A DNA stretch of 21,026 nucleotides from Chara braunii (Eukaryota > Streptophyta > Charophyceae > Charales > Characeae), in assembly GCA_003427395.1 (NCBI GenBank), contig BFEA01000053.1:1379312-1400337 (forward strand). Reading direction: 5' to 3'. Both the position numbers and the translations under genes were made by a program. The notes beneath the pieces are model-generated. The model was not told the DNA's origin and searched no databases. It worked only from the letters and a program-made list of their open reading frames with translations. Positions 10,036-19,500 of this stretch are shown piece by piece. Numbering within the stretch: the first letter of the stretch is position 1; the number at the start of each line of letters is the position of its first letter.

Positions 10036-10600
10036 AGAGCACTGATCATGCACGTAGAGCACGTAGAGCACTGAAATACAAAAGCACGGATCCACGATGT
10101 AGAGCACTCATCATGCACGCAGAGCACCAAAATACAAAATCACGGATCCACGATGTACAACAGTGATCATGCACGCCGAGGAGCAAAATACAAAAGCACG
10201 GATCCACGATGTAGAACACTGATGATGATGCACGTAGAGCACGTAGAGCACCAAAATGCAAAAGCGCGGATCCATGATGTAGAACATTGATTATGCACAT
10301 AGAGCACGTACAACACCAAAATACAAAAGCACGAATCCACGATGTAGACCACTGATAATGCGCGTAGAGCACCAAAATACAAAAGTACGGATCCACGATA
10401 TAGAGCATTGATCATGCACATAGAGCAATGTAGAGCACCAAAATACAAAAGCACGGATCCACGATATAGAGCATTGAGCATGCACGTAGAGCATGCAGAG
10501 CACCAAAATACAAAAGCACAGATCCACGATGTAGAGCACTGATCATGCACGTAGAGTACATACGCATGTAGCACTTACGGCCGAGCACGAATCCATGCTG
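10036..10600. repeat. Minisatellite with GGATCC and TGATCA cores
   Basis: About nine units are marked by GGATCCACGAT or close variants at 10088, 10144, 10200, 10268, 10333, 10389, 10455, 10520 and 10589. Spacings are 56, 56, 68, 65, 56, 66, 65 and 69 bp. Each unit carries GATGTAGAGCACTGATCATG, CACGTAGAGCA and CAAAATACAAAAGCACGG. The longer units differ mainly by an extra internal copy of about 10 bp (GTAGAGCAC). The minus strand stays open in several frames because the unit lacks stops in that direction. I consider it non-coding. Confidence 0.93.
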
Positions 10601-10646
10601 CAGCGAAGAGAGAGAGTTATGGTGAAGGGAGGAGGTCAGAGAGTGA

Positions 10647-10773
10647 GAGAGAGAGCACCGTTCAACCGAGTTCACGTCAAGCACCGAACACCAAAGGAGA
10701 GCATAGTCCGAGAGAGCAAGAGAGAGAGCACCATTCAATCGAGTTCACGTCAAGCACCGAACACCACAGGAGA

Positions 10774-10776
<3 letters not shown>
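10647..10776. repeat. Two direct copies of a 57-bp repeat, 73 bp apart
   Basis: The segments 10647-10703 and 10720-10776 are near-identical. Both contain GTTCACGTCAAGCACCGAAC and end GGAGAGCA. They differ at a few positions. The second copy runs into the GA microsatellite. Confidence 0.85.

Positions 10777-10828
<52 letters not shown>
10776..10828. repeat. (GA)26 microsatellite
   Basis: A GA run on the + strand, the complement of the two TC tracts upstream. Together with 9481-9538 it gives inverted simple-repeat arms around the minisatellite. Confidence 0.96.
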
Positions 10829-10829
<1 letters not shown>

Positions 10830-10892
10830 CACGAGGGAGCAATTGAGTGTCGTAGCGTGCCGTAGCGTGTTGTAAGAGAGAGAGAGATTCAT

Positions 10893-11026
10893 TTCCATCG
10901 ACAGGATGAGCAGCACACCGACAAACAGGTAAGTCTCCAACCCCCCGGCTCGCCCCATGCGGCTTCCATCGATAGGATGAGCAAAATCGAATGAATCTTC
11001 CGCAAGTCTCCAACCCCGCGGCTGGC
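10893..11026. repeat. Imperfect 75-80 bp duplication
   Basis: TTCCATCGAYAGGATGAGCA occurs at 10893 and 10974. It is followed in both copies by AAGTCTCCAACCCC (10931 and 11004) and GGCT(C/G)GCCC. The first copy contains CAGGTAAGT, a consensus splice donor at 10927, while the second has CCGCAAGT. Confidence 0.8.
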
Positions 11027-11029
11027 CCT

Positions 11030-11860
11030 ACGGAACAGGGAACGAGTGGACTGGACTCGATGGCCGCTCGCATCCGCTCTTCCGCATGTCGGCCTCGACA
11101 CCAAGCTTCCGTCCGCGCGCGCCTCCCCCCCCTCCCTACCCGATACTTCGCTCGCGCCCCCTGCTCCCGTCGGCCTTGGATTCCCGCACGGCGGTTGGTC
11201 TCGCTCCGCGCGTCGGAGTGCCCCCCGCCCCCCTTCCTCCCAACGCTGCGCACGTTGGCCTCGCCTCCTTCCCAACCGTCGCCTACGTGCCTGCCGCGCT
11301 TTGACCCGCTTCACTTTTTCGATGTGCGCCTAGGCCCAACCCCCCTCCCAACCATTGGTCGGCTTTGAATTTTGTGGGCCTCCACCTCGCCCCCCCGCCC
11401 CTTCACCTCGGCCTCGCCCCCGCACTGGTCCCACTACGCGGTTCCCGCCTTGCCCTCATTCCGCCACAGGTTCCACGATTTTCGTTGGGCCCTCGACCAG
11501 GCATGTCGCCGGGCCCTTTGTTTGCTTTAGTAGTATAGAGATATATTTTGTATATATGTGTTATGTATATACTCAGATTATTTTTATACTAATATATTAC
11601 ATATATATTGTATTGAAACGGTTTTCACCTTTACGCAGTCACAGATGCGGGCCCAAGAGTTCGATCCCTAGACCTCCCCTTACCCATGTACAGTATCGAG
11701 CTGACCCCCGGGTGTTTGAACTCGTGACCTGTGTTTCGGTAGTTGATTGTTTGCCTGTCGTAGGTTTGTGTAGATGTAGGGGTTCGATCTGTAGGTTTGT
11801 CAAGTAGGGGTCATAGCTGTGTAGAGGTAGAAATTGCTAGGCGAGGGGTTTGTAGGTGAG
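11030..11860. other. GC-rich then AT-rich DNA, no gene seen
   Basis: From 11040 to 11520 the + strand is C-rich (CCTCGCC, CCCCCCGCCC), and its Pro/Ala/Arg-rich ORFs up to 150 codons show no domain I know. At 11520-11610 it switches abruptly to TATATA-rich sequence, then to mixed DNA with scattered tRNA B-box-like words (GTTCGATC) that do not fold into a tRNA with the surrounding bases. Confidence 0.5.
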
Positions 11861-11866
11861 TCGCAT

Positions 11867-12443
11867 GTCCAACTGCGTTGAGTCGGCAGTGCAACCTCAT
11901 GCAGCCGAAGTTACTAGTCCCAGTCCTACCGACTCCGGTCAAGCAAGTACCGTGTGGGACTGTGCACACCCAGGGCCTGGCGGAAAGAGGCAGACCAGAG
12001 GCAAACATAAGTATAAATCAAGAGCAGCTCCCAGCAAGTTGTTCATTCGCTGCGTAAGCTATGCGGAAGCGTTGCTACAGTGTCTTGTGCGAAGGTGGTT
12101 TGGAGGTTGCGCGAAGTCGAAGTGGGCTGAAGAGCGAGAGTGTAGCTACAGGCAGTAGAGGTAGAGCGGCCATAGCCGCGATAGGAAGGAGATAGGCTTA
12201 GCGTGTGTGTGTGGCGGTATTCAGGGTGATCCAGAGTTGAGTATGTGCGAAGGGTGGTGTTGGACACAACGACGAGACTTGAGTGAGCAGGCGCTGAAGC
12301 ACCATAGTTTGTTGGAGCGTTTCTCCATTTGAGTTGTGTTCTCATTTTCATATCTTTGAGCTTTGAGTGGGCGCGAAGCGCCAGTGTGAATCACCATTTG
12401 TTTGCATGTATGTAAAATGGAAAAGAAAGCGAGTCTAATTGCA
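11867..12443 (+). repeat. 5' LTR of a second LTR retrotransposon (start uncertain)
   Basis: A PBS at 12445 places the LTR end at 12443 (…ATTGCA). A TATA box lies inside at 12012. The left boundary is not resolved: no second LTR copy is present in the window, and TGTCCAAC at 11867 is only one possible TG start. The sequence is unrelated by eye to the LTR of the first element. Confidence 0.6.
12012..12018 (+). promoter_or_regulatory. TATA box in the second LTR
   Basis: TATAAAT in a GC-moderate context, about 430 bp before the LTR end. It is suitable for a U3 promoter, with the start site expected about 30 bp downstream. Confidence 0.5.
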
Positions 12444-12444
12444 T

Positions 12445-12456
12445 TGGTATCGGAGC
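12445..12456 (+). promoter_or_regulatory. Primer binding site of the second element
   Basis: TGGTATCGGAGC lies one base after the LTR end. It is identical over 12 bases to the first element's PBS, including the G at the eighth position. Confidence 0.8.
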
Positions 12457-13446
12457 TGGTTCCCGTTACCCCACGCACCGTCGTCGTTGCCAGCGGGGAA
12501 GGAGACACGCGCTAGATAGGTGCGATAGCTGAGGTGCACCGAAGGAGGGAGGGGGAGGTCCGGAGAAAGCGGCCATAGCTGCGGAGCTCGGACACAGGGT
12601 TACCAAGAGGGAGGAAGGTGAAGCGAAGGAGAAGGGAGGAGAGACGAAGGAGAGAGAAACCATAGCCGAGGAAGAAGAAAGAAGGGACGAAGAAAAGGAA
12701 GGAAGACATAGTCGGGGTGAAGAAAGAAAGAAGTGAGGAAGAAGTGGGGAGGGAGAAAGGGAAGCGAGGGTGCGCAAGAGAGAAAGGGGTTGATTGAAGT
12801 TGACTTGGGTGTTGACTCAGGTGTTGACCAAAGTGTTGACCGGGGGTTTGACCGACGTTGACCAAGCGTTGACCAAGGCGTTGACCAGAGTTGTTGACCA
12901 CGAATTTGACCAGCTTGGAGTTGGGCCAAGCCTTCAGTCTATGCCCTCGCCCTATAGATGTGCACTCACCCCATGGTACTTGCTGAGTTTGTCTGAGTCT
13001 CTTCTGTCTAGGTGATAGAAACTCTGTGAATGAGGTCGTAGAGCTTTGTTGACCAAACCCACACGGGCTGAGTAGGGCTAAAGGCCGTGTCTGACGATTT
13101 GACTGACCCGACTCCCAAGGACCGATAAAGACCGTCAGGCTGCTCAGTGTGGCACGGTAGGCCCAAAATCCGAGTTGTGGGTTGAATAACGAGTTGTCTA
13201 AGTCTTGAGAGGACTTGCTTATCACGTCGTCCTGTCTGCGACGTTAAAGAATTCCTGAGGAGTTACGGGGGATCTCCTTAAATGCCTCCTGATCAGCAGT
13301 AAGTCCTGTAGTGACAACCTTAGTTTTAGGTATAGGCTAAAAACCATAGATGGTCCTTAGTTGAGTCAGTCTTGAGTTAAGTCGGTCAGGGGTGTGAGTC
13401 TAAGTGGTAAGGAGTGAAACTGATTCTGGGTTGTGCACCTTTTACC
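12457..13446 (+). other. Leader of the second element
   Basis: This is about 990 bp between PBS and gag. A GA-rich stretch (12535-12785) is followed by a 12-bp TTGAC array (12800-12912) and then mixed DNA with no coding ORF. A 237-codon minus-strand ORF (12512-13225) is the shadow of these repeats. Confidence 0.65.
12800..12912. repeat. 12-bp TTGAC(C) tandem array
   Basis: Ten TTGAC cores start at 12800, 12812, 12824, 12836, 12848, 12858, 12869, 12881, 12894 and 12906, so the period is 10-13 bp and mostly 12. The unit is approximately GTGTTGACCAAG. TTGACC is also the core of the plant WRKY-binding W-box, so binding is possible but unproven. Confidence 0.9.
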
Positions 13447-15190
13447 ATGGTTGACCTACGTAGTGGAAAGAGTACCACCCCTTATACGAAAACTCAGGAA
13501 GAGCAAGCCGCCATCGTACTTCAAGATAGAAAAGAAAAGGAGGCCAAGAAAGAGTTGATTAGATAGGCCAAAAAGTTGGCCCTACAGGAGGAGCATGTGA
13601 CGAAGAGGAAGAAGTTGGAGGAAGAGATGGATAGATTGAAAAAGGAGGAGGAGGAAAATATGAAAGTAGTAGAAGAAGAAGAAATAGAAGAAGAAAAGGA
13701 GGAGCCCCTGCTCAGAAGAAGCGCAGGGCAGAGAGGGGAATCCAGTGGCACAAAGGAGGAGGATTCATGGTTGGAGAAGAAGGTTTCCGAGTGGGTGGCA
13801 AACTTGTCCCGGGGGGAAGAAGAGGATGTTATGTTGTATGTTCCCAGGGAGGAGAAGGAAGCAGTTATCAAGGAGTTGGAGGAAGAAGAAGACCCCTTGA
13901 GACGTCAGGCGATAGAGGATGAGAAAAAGTTACAGTGGAAGTTGCGTCTTACGAGGGAGAAGAAGAGAAGGATGGATGAGGCGAGTAGGATGGCGAAGGA
14001 GTTAGAAGCGATAAAGAAACAAAGAGAGCAGATGTAGACTCAAGTAGATATACAGGGAGAATTAGATATTATTACGAGAAACATAGAACTCCTAGCTAGA
14101 GCCTGGGAAGAGCAACATCAGTTTGCTAGAGCCCAGGACGTCGCCTTACGTTTCATCCGCCTGGGTTTTAGAGATTTTGCACGCGAGATGATGCTGCACG
14201 TAGGTGCAGTGCAGAGATGAAGGCAAGGATAGAGGGCACCGAGAAACTTTGCACAGGCGCCATTGAGGGCGCAAAGCTGGCCATGCCGAAGGAGGAGGAG
14301 GTACGCGCCCGTAGAGGGCCCGTAAAGATCAAGTTTCATGAACCCTACAGTGGGAAGAAGGAAGAAAATTTTGATAACTAGGAGGCGAACGCAAACATGT
14401 ATGTTTATTTGCAGCGTATCGTAGTTGAGGAACAAGTCCTCATTTTGCCTTCCAAGCTCTCGAAGAAGAGGTAGCCAGCTTCGCCAGATCACTCGCTCGT
14501 GCTGCACAGGGTAGCATATTTGAAAATCACTCCTCTCCCTGAATTCCTTATATTATTGAGGGAATGATTTGCAGATGTCATTCGAGGCGTAAGGGCCTCA
14601 AACAAACTGCAAACCGTCCACTCATGTCACTGGAGGAGTGCAAGGGCGCTCAAGGGCGCAATGGACGAGCTTGTAGTCGTCCCAGACCACGGGGGCACTG
14701 AGACCCAGTTGGTCAACTTGTTTTATTGTGCCATGCCAGAGCCCCTGCGTGGGCACTTCTTCGAAAAGAGCCGACAACCCACCATGACATATGATACGTT
14801 GAGTAGGGAGGTGGTGTTGTTTGAGGCGCAGTCTATGCCAGTTTCCACTTTCTGGCATAAGGATCTGGACAAGGGGAAAAAATGGAAAGGTTGTACCATC
14901 TCTAGTTAGGTTAGAACCGAGGATCATCTGATCCTCACTTTAGACGAAGGTGGTATGGATAAGGTCCCATACAGTCAGATTGAGTGGGGCCTAGAGGAAG
15001 AGGACAGTAGTGGCGGTCAGGGGAGGACCTACGTTGCTGTCGCGGTTGGAGGGAAGGCCGCAAGGAAGAGGAAGAGGCCAGGGCCAAGGGGGCCGGTGTC
15101 GGGACCTTTGGATCTTGAATAATGTCCCGACACTTGAGAGCTGGTATATAGCCAAGTTGTGCGCGACAGAGAAATCCGGAGAAATGAGAT
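13447..15190 (+). pseudogene. Gag pseudogene of the second LTR element
   Basis: ATG 13447 follows the leader. A stop (TAG 13564-13566) interrupts the frame early. The frame then encodes about 155 residues extremely rich in Glu, Lys and Arg (13567-14034), a likely coiled coil, with TAG at 14035-14037 and TGA at 14218-14220. The reading moves by one frame at 14217 (overlapping ATGA) into a segment with FHEPYSGKKEENFDN, which resembles a gypsy gag capsid start, and has stops at 14379-14381 and 14472-14474. A further frame change leads to 14580-14909, an uninterrupted stretch with AMDELVVVP and an EPLRGHFFEKS-like motif, ending TAG 14907-14909. No zinc knuckle is seen. Position after LTR, PBS and leader, plus the coiled coil and capsid-like part, support gag. 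It is clearly non-functional. Confidence 0.65.
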
Positions 15191-15728
15191 AAGGGAAAGA
15201 GAAAAGACTAGGACGGGGCGGACGACGTCAAAGAGCCGGAAGGAAGGCCGAGGCTGAGGGGGGCTTGAGACCCAAGGACCGAAAGGTCGCGGCTTGCACA
15301 AGCACCACGAAAAATTAGTAAAGTCGATCCCTTTTTTGGAGAAGGGAGGCCCTTAGAAAAGCAAAAATAGTTAGACACAGAGTGCCACAGAATGGAGAAG
15401 GCTCACAGCGCCAAGAAAAATAGCACCCTGGTGACCGCTGCGCGAGGGCCTAGCACAAAGTCCGGGAAGGCCATCCCAATTGTGGCACAGGGAAGGCCTA
15501 AACAACCATGGACCAAACATGAAGGATGTAAAGGACTAGTAAAGACCGTCCGAGATGATTGCCCAAAGCTTGGGCAATCTAGAAAAAACTAATAAAATGA
15601 CTTTGGAAACCAAACGGAACAAAAGTTGTCAAAGAACCGAGAGGAGACAGACCACAACGGGGTGTCAAGGTCATACGAGAAGGGGACCTCGACGATCGGA
15701 GAGCACTATGAGAAAGAAGGCACAAAGT
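15190..15728. other. Purine-rich DNA, no pol recognised
   Basis: Arg/Lys-rich reading frames and frequent stops follow the decayed gag. No protease DSG, RT YxDD or integrase motif is visible in any frame, so pol of the second element is either deleted or beyond recognition here. Confidence 0.5.
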
Positions 15729-15840
15729 GTTGGGGACCACCGGAGGGACAAAGTATCGGGGACCACCGACGGGTCAAGTGTTGAGGACCACCGGCAGGAC
15801 AAGTGTCGGCGGGACCACCGGTGAGGCCGACAGCGGGACA
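15729..15840. repeat. 26-bp tandem repeat (GGGACCACCGG type)
   Basis: GACCACC cores start at 15735, 15761, 15786 and 15813 (spacings 26, 25 and 27). Each is followed by a GGACAAGTGTCGG-like stretch. Further decayed units with GGGACAAG continue to about 15895. Confidence 0.85.
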
Positions 15841-16355
15841 AGTACTGACAGGAACAGCAGGCGCCACAAGTGACGAGGACTAGTGCGGGACAAGAGGCGG
15901 CGATATGAGAAGGTCTCAAGAAGGATTGTGGAGCGACATGAGAAAAAAATAATTAAAGCAAGGTGTACCGTCAAAATCAAGATCTTGACGGCCAAGAATA
16001 TTAGCAGCACTAGTGCAAACACTAGAAGCAAACGGAAAGACAAAAGGGGGAAAAAAAAGTAAAGAAACGTGAAGGGGGAGGCATGGGAGCAATCCGAAAA
16101 ATCTCGGATTAACCTCCCTCAAGAAAATGGAGTCAAAAAAAGGCTCCATGTGAAAAATAGGCTCCCGAAGAAAATCGGAGTGTGAGGGGTCACTATGTTA
16201 GAAACATAGAAGTAAAAAGGGGCTCTCATGGGCATGAGGGAGCCACAATTGCCATCCGAGATATAACGGACTGCACCTTAATAATATGAAGGGCAAAAAC
16301 TAAGAGGGAAAACCTAGAAAAAAACTTAACGGTCAGTTGACTCGTGACATATTAG

Positions 16356-16386
<31 letters not shown>

Positions 16387-17757
16387 AAAAGGAGGATGAA
16401 AGGGAGTGAGTGAGTTGACCGTCAGTAGGGATTGGCACGTCCCTACTGTTTAGAAATAGGGACTAAAAAGAAAAGAAAAAAAAAGAAAAGAAAAAATAGC
16501 ACTAACGACAAAAAACGACCACTTAGGGTGATACATCCATGATCAGATCCATTCTAGCATATGTCGGTTATAAAGTATCTTGATTTTCTCTTGATTTAGA
16601 GAGAAAATAAAAAAAAATCAAGACCGCATGCAACTGAGATACAACGGATTGCATGAGGAAGGGAAAACACATGTTCTAGGTGCATCTGAAACCATAATTG
16701 AGCCCGAATGCATTTGAAAATTGACCGCTTCATTTTCTTTCAGTTTTGGGCAAGTTGTGGGGCAATGGGACTAGGAAATTGACCCCTACTGCAATCCGAG
16801 TTACAACGGACTGCATGGGGAAGGGAAAACACATGTTTTAGGTGCATCCGAAGTTAATATTGAGTCCGGATGCACTTGAAAATTGAACGCTTCATTTTCT
16901 TTCAGTTTGGGGCAAGTTGTTGGGCTGTGGGACTAGGAAAATGACCACAGTTGCAGTCCGAGAAATAACGGACTGCATAAGGACGCCTAGGCCAAGGGAA
17001 AATGAGCCATAGCAACCCAAGAGACTAGAGAAGAGGGACTTCGACATAAGGCAAATAGAGACGGTAAATGGTGTCCGTGAGATGAGAATCTTGTGGTCGG
17101 AAAGAAGCGGCATGCATGAGACACATGAGGAGGGAATATTGGAACTAACCGGGGAGAAGAGAGTTTCAAAATAAAAATGTGTCGTCATCCGGAATGATGG
17201 TTGGGACTAAATGGACCCAAATAAAAATAGTCGAAAAATGAGGCACGCGACGACGAGACTACCGGCGGGACAAAAGAATGAAACTAGTACGGGGAGAGTG
17301 GCGGGGACTTGAGATTGCCCAAGGAAACCATGAACTAATATGGGGAATGGTCACACAAAGCAAACAACACAGTCAAAATCCAGATCTTGACGGTGAAAAA
17401 TATTAGCACCACTAGTGCAAGCACTAGTTGGATCAAGTGGGAGAGCCGTGAGAGAAAAGAAAGCGAAATAATGGTGATGGAAGGGTTGGCCAGCAGTCCG
17501 AGATATCGCGGGCTAGCTTGTCATAAGAAAATAGAGCCCCAATGGGCTCAACACAAATAAAAGGCTGTCAAAACAAAGTCGGAGCAAAGGGGGCTAAAAA
17601 TTGAGACTAACGGAGGCAACATGGAACCCCCTTGAGTGTGGGGGCTCCATTATTGTAATTCGGGATATAACGGCCAACTGCTGAGTCTAAATCTAGCCAT
17701 AGATGAAAATCCATGGTTTAGAAAAAGACTCAACAGCCACTCGACACTTGTCACATC

Positions 17758-17789
<32 letters not shown>

Positions 17790-17890
17790 AGGGAGGATGA
17801 GACAAAAGGGGAGAAAAGGGTGGAAGAAAATGTGCCGGTCAGTTGGGAGTGGCACAATAGGGACTGGCAGGTCCCTACTGTGACCTCATC
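15840..17890. repeat. Diverged direct duplication, 1.40-kb offset
   Basis: Parts of 15840-16460 recur at about 17240-17885 in the same order. Shared landmarks include AGATCTTGACGG (15980 and 17382), ATATTAGCA-CACTAGTGCAA, a GGGGGCTCC-like boundary, an AACGG motif, a run of 29 A (16356-16384 and 17758-17786), a GGAGGATGA stretch after it, and a TAGGGA…TCCCTA hairpin (16423-16448 and 17858-17877). The offset stays at 1401-1402 bp at two landmarks. The two copies are heavily substituted elsewhere. There is no coding potential. Confidence 0.75.
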
Positions 17891-17923
17891 CCTCTAAGAA
17901 TTGTGGAGGGCAATCCGGATTGC
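16251..17923. repeat. Family of short perfect hairpins (AGTCCG…CGGACT)
   Basis: Similar stem-loops occur at 16251-16274, 16630-16652, 16791-16814, 16953-16976 and 17493-17517, with an earlier related one at 16089-16110 and a loop-less palindrome GCAATCCGGATTGC at 17910-17923. The best has arms TGCAGTCCG and CGGACTGCA around AGAAATAA (16952-16977). Arms vary together in places, for example an ATTGC end with CAAT, which is suggestive of paired change. The role is unknown. Confidence 0.8.
16630..16976. repeat. 162-bp tandem repeat, two copies plus a partial
   Basis: The TACAACGGA landmark occurs at 16640 and 16802, and ATAACGGA ends at 16972, 162 bp after its equivalent. Each unit carries GGGAAAACACATGTT, GGTGCATC and a TTCATTTTCTTTCAGTTT stretch followed by GGGCAAGTTGT. 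Each unit starts with one of the hairpins listed above. Confidence 0.88.
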
Positions 17924-18370
17924 AGAGATATGGCCCTTGGGGCATTATCTCTGCAATATCTGAATTGAAAAGGCAAAATTGAGAGAAAAGGCAAAGGGCA
18001 AATGACCGCGGTTTTCTTTTGGGCCGTGGATCTGAGATTCAGATCCATGGATGAGGTAATATGACCATTTTTGATGAGGTCAACCTAAACGACCAACTTC
18101 GGAATGACTTAGCAGCCCAAAATAAAAAGAAACAAAAGAAAGAAGAAGACGAAACTGTGCATTTGGCCCAAAAAAAAGACCTGATGCACCAAAAACTGAA
18201 AAAGTGAGCTTAGGGGCTCAAATTTCAAGCAAGGATTACTTGGGGGTGACACATAATATTGTTGGCCTTGGATCTCAGCCAGATCCACTGCTAAGATTGT
18301 TCCAAGGCGTGGAAAAATATATCGGCCTACCCAAAATGGGGTAGGAGCAGAAAAAATTAAGAAAAAGGCT
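17891..18370. repeat. Hairpin-rich non-coding stretch
   Basis: After the palindrome at 17910 comes a stem of TGCAGAGATA (17921-17930) with TATCTCTGCA (17946-17955), which can extend inward with GCCC/GGGC. GGATCTGA-GAT-TCAGATCC lies at 18028-18046. A nested hairpin lies at 18264-18308 (GCCTTGG/CCAAGGC outside, GGATCT/AGATCC inside). No ORF is of interest here. Confidence 0.7.
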
Positions 18371-18374
18371 TACA

Positions 18375-18580
18375 ACTGTGTAGCATCGCACGTTCGGGAC
18401 CGAACCCGAACGTTCGGGACCGAACGCGAACGAGCACCAAAACTCTCCGAACGCGAACATAAAAATATTTATAAAAAAAAAAAACGTTTCTCCAAAAAAT
18501 CTGAAAAAAATATACCTTATGTAAAATAATAATACAAGCAACTTTTGCCTTGGAGGTATGAGGAGTTCTACAGGCTGGTG
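18375..18580 (+). mobile_element. Possible hAT-like terminal fragment, copy A
   Basis: A CGTTCGGGACCGAAC-type repeat (18387-18440) is followed by AT-rich sequence with AATCTGAAAAAAATATAC and ACTTTTGCCT. The second part matches the reverse complement of about 19035-19115 well by eye, and 19280-19350 more weakly. GTTCGG-rich subterminal repeats are common in plant hAT elements. No terminal inverted repeat is seen at the left edge. Confidence 0.4.
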
Positions 18581-18589
18581 GTAGTGAGG

Positions 18590-18900
18590 CTGGCCTAGGA
18601 AGATGATCCGCCATAGCCCCCAGACTGTGAGAAAGAAGGAAAGTCTAGATAGAGTTTTTTAAGCCTTCTTAGAGGGGGGGACTCCATAGCCATAGAGATA
18701 GAAGTTTGTCACAATCAGGAAAGGACTGAGGAGGAGGAATGAGAATGATTTGAGGAAGAAGGAAGCGATAACCAATTCTGCCCAATTTCGGGGGGGGGGG
18801 GGAAACCACAGTCCCGGACCCTTCCCCATTGAGGAGCCAAGCCCCCAATGTTTTTTTGGGGGGGATCAGACCCATTTATGTTTTTTTGGGGGGTCCGGAC
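18590..18900. other. G-run-rich stretch
   Basis: Poly-G runs occur at 18674-18680, 18791-18802, about 18859-18865 and about 18886-18892. Two direct copies of ATGTTTTTTTGGGGG lie near 18848 and 18877. There is no gene. G-quadruplex folding on the + strand is possible, but the loops are long. Confidence 0.55.
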
Positions 18901-19500
18901 ATGCTCTTCTCTCTATAACAATTTATTAGACAACCCCAAATTTTTAATTATTAATAATTCATTACCTTTTATTAGTTTTTTAAGTTTTTTTTTTAACTTT
19001 TTATAGTTTTTGACTTTTAACTCAAGTTTGGTTCGAAATTCTGACATGACTCTGAGGCAAAAGTGGTTTGCATTGTTATTCTGCATAACATATTTTATTT
19101 TCAGATTTTTTTTTTTTTTTTTTAATGGTTCGGACATTTTTGGACCTGTCCAGGTATCCGGACCGTCCGAATCCCCCATGTCCGTAGGTTCGGAAATGTC
19201 CGGAATCCCAGACGTCCGGAAACTACCGGACAAGAGTCCGGTTCCATGTGCAGAAATGTCCGGGTCCAGGTCCGGCGTAGGCATAAAAAAATTTGAAACA
19301 AAAAAATGTTATGCAAAAAAATAAATTGAAGAACATCCTCAACATTACATCCAAATTCCTTATCAAATTTGAAATAAAAATCAAATACTGAAAATAAATA
19401 ATAATAATAAAAATTAGAAAAAATAAAACGAGAATGAAATTATTGAGTGGGTGAGCACGTTTTTGACATCGCCATCTTTGGCGATTTTTCATTTTGTTTT
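18890..19500. repeat. Imperfect inverted repeat centred on a GTCCGG-rich core (copies B and C)
   Basis: The left arm (about 18900-19130) reads in reverse complement like the right arm (about 19270-19500). Both give TGAAA-AAA-ATGTTATGCA next to the core, followed by a TCAAAxACT stretch further out. The core at 19130-19265 holds many GTCCGG/CCGGAC and GGTTCGG words. Two related element ends may lie head to head, or this may be a foldback element. Confidence 0.55.

Noticed and set aside
9664-10130. Minus-strand ORFs of up to 147 codons with Arg-Glu repeats
   Set aside because: Produced by the TC microsatellite and purine-rich DNA and open in several frames at once.
10219-10225. CTGATGA, the hammerhead ribozyme core word
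   Set aside because: No GAAA core or stems follow, and it is a chance variant of the minisatellite. I also saw no hammerhead core near the GIY-YIG frame.
10036-10600. CRISPR-like array
   Set aside because: Repeats are contiguous minisatellite units without unique spacers, in a eukaryotic context.
10046-10738. Minus-strand ORFs with repeated Cys/Phe/Leu peptides
   Set aside because: The minisatellite unit has no stop in several minus frames and its length is not kept to a multiple of three.
11640-11800. tRNA or SINE-like B-box words (GTTCGATC and, on the minus strand, GAGTTCAAAC)
   Set aside because: No pairing T-arm, anticodon arm or A-box at the right distance could be built.
10991-11807. 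Pro/Ala/Arg-rich + strand ORFs
   Set aside because: C-rich composition explains them. No motif or codon pattern of a real gene.
12512-13225. 237-codon minus-strand ORF
   Set aside because: Antisense to the TTGAC array and GA-rich leader, low complexity, no domain.
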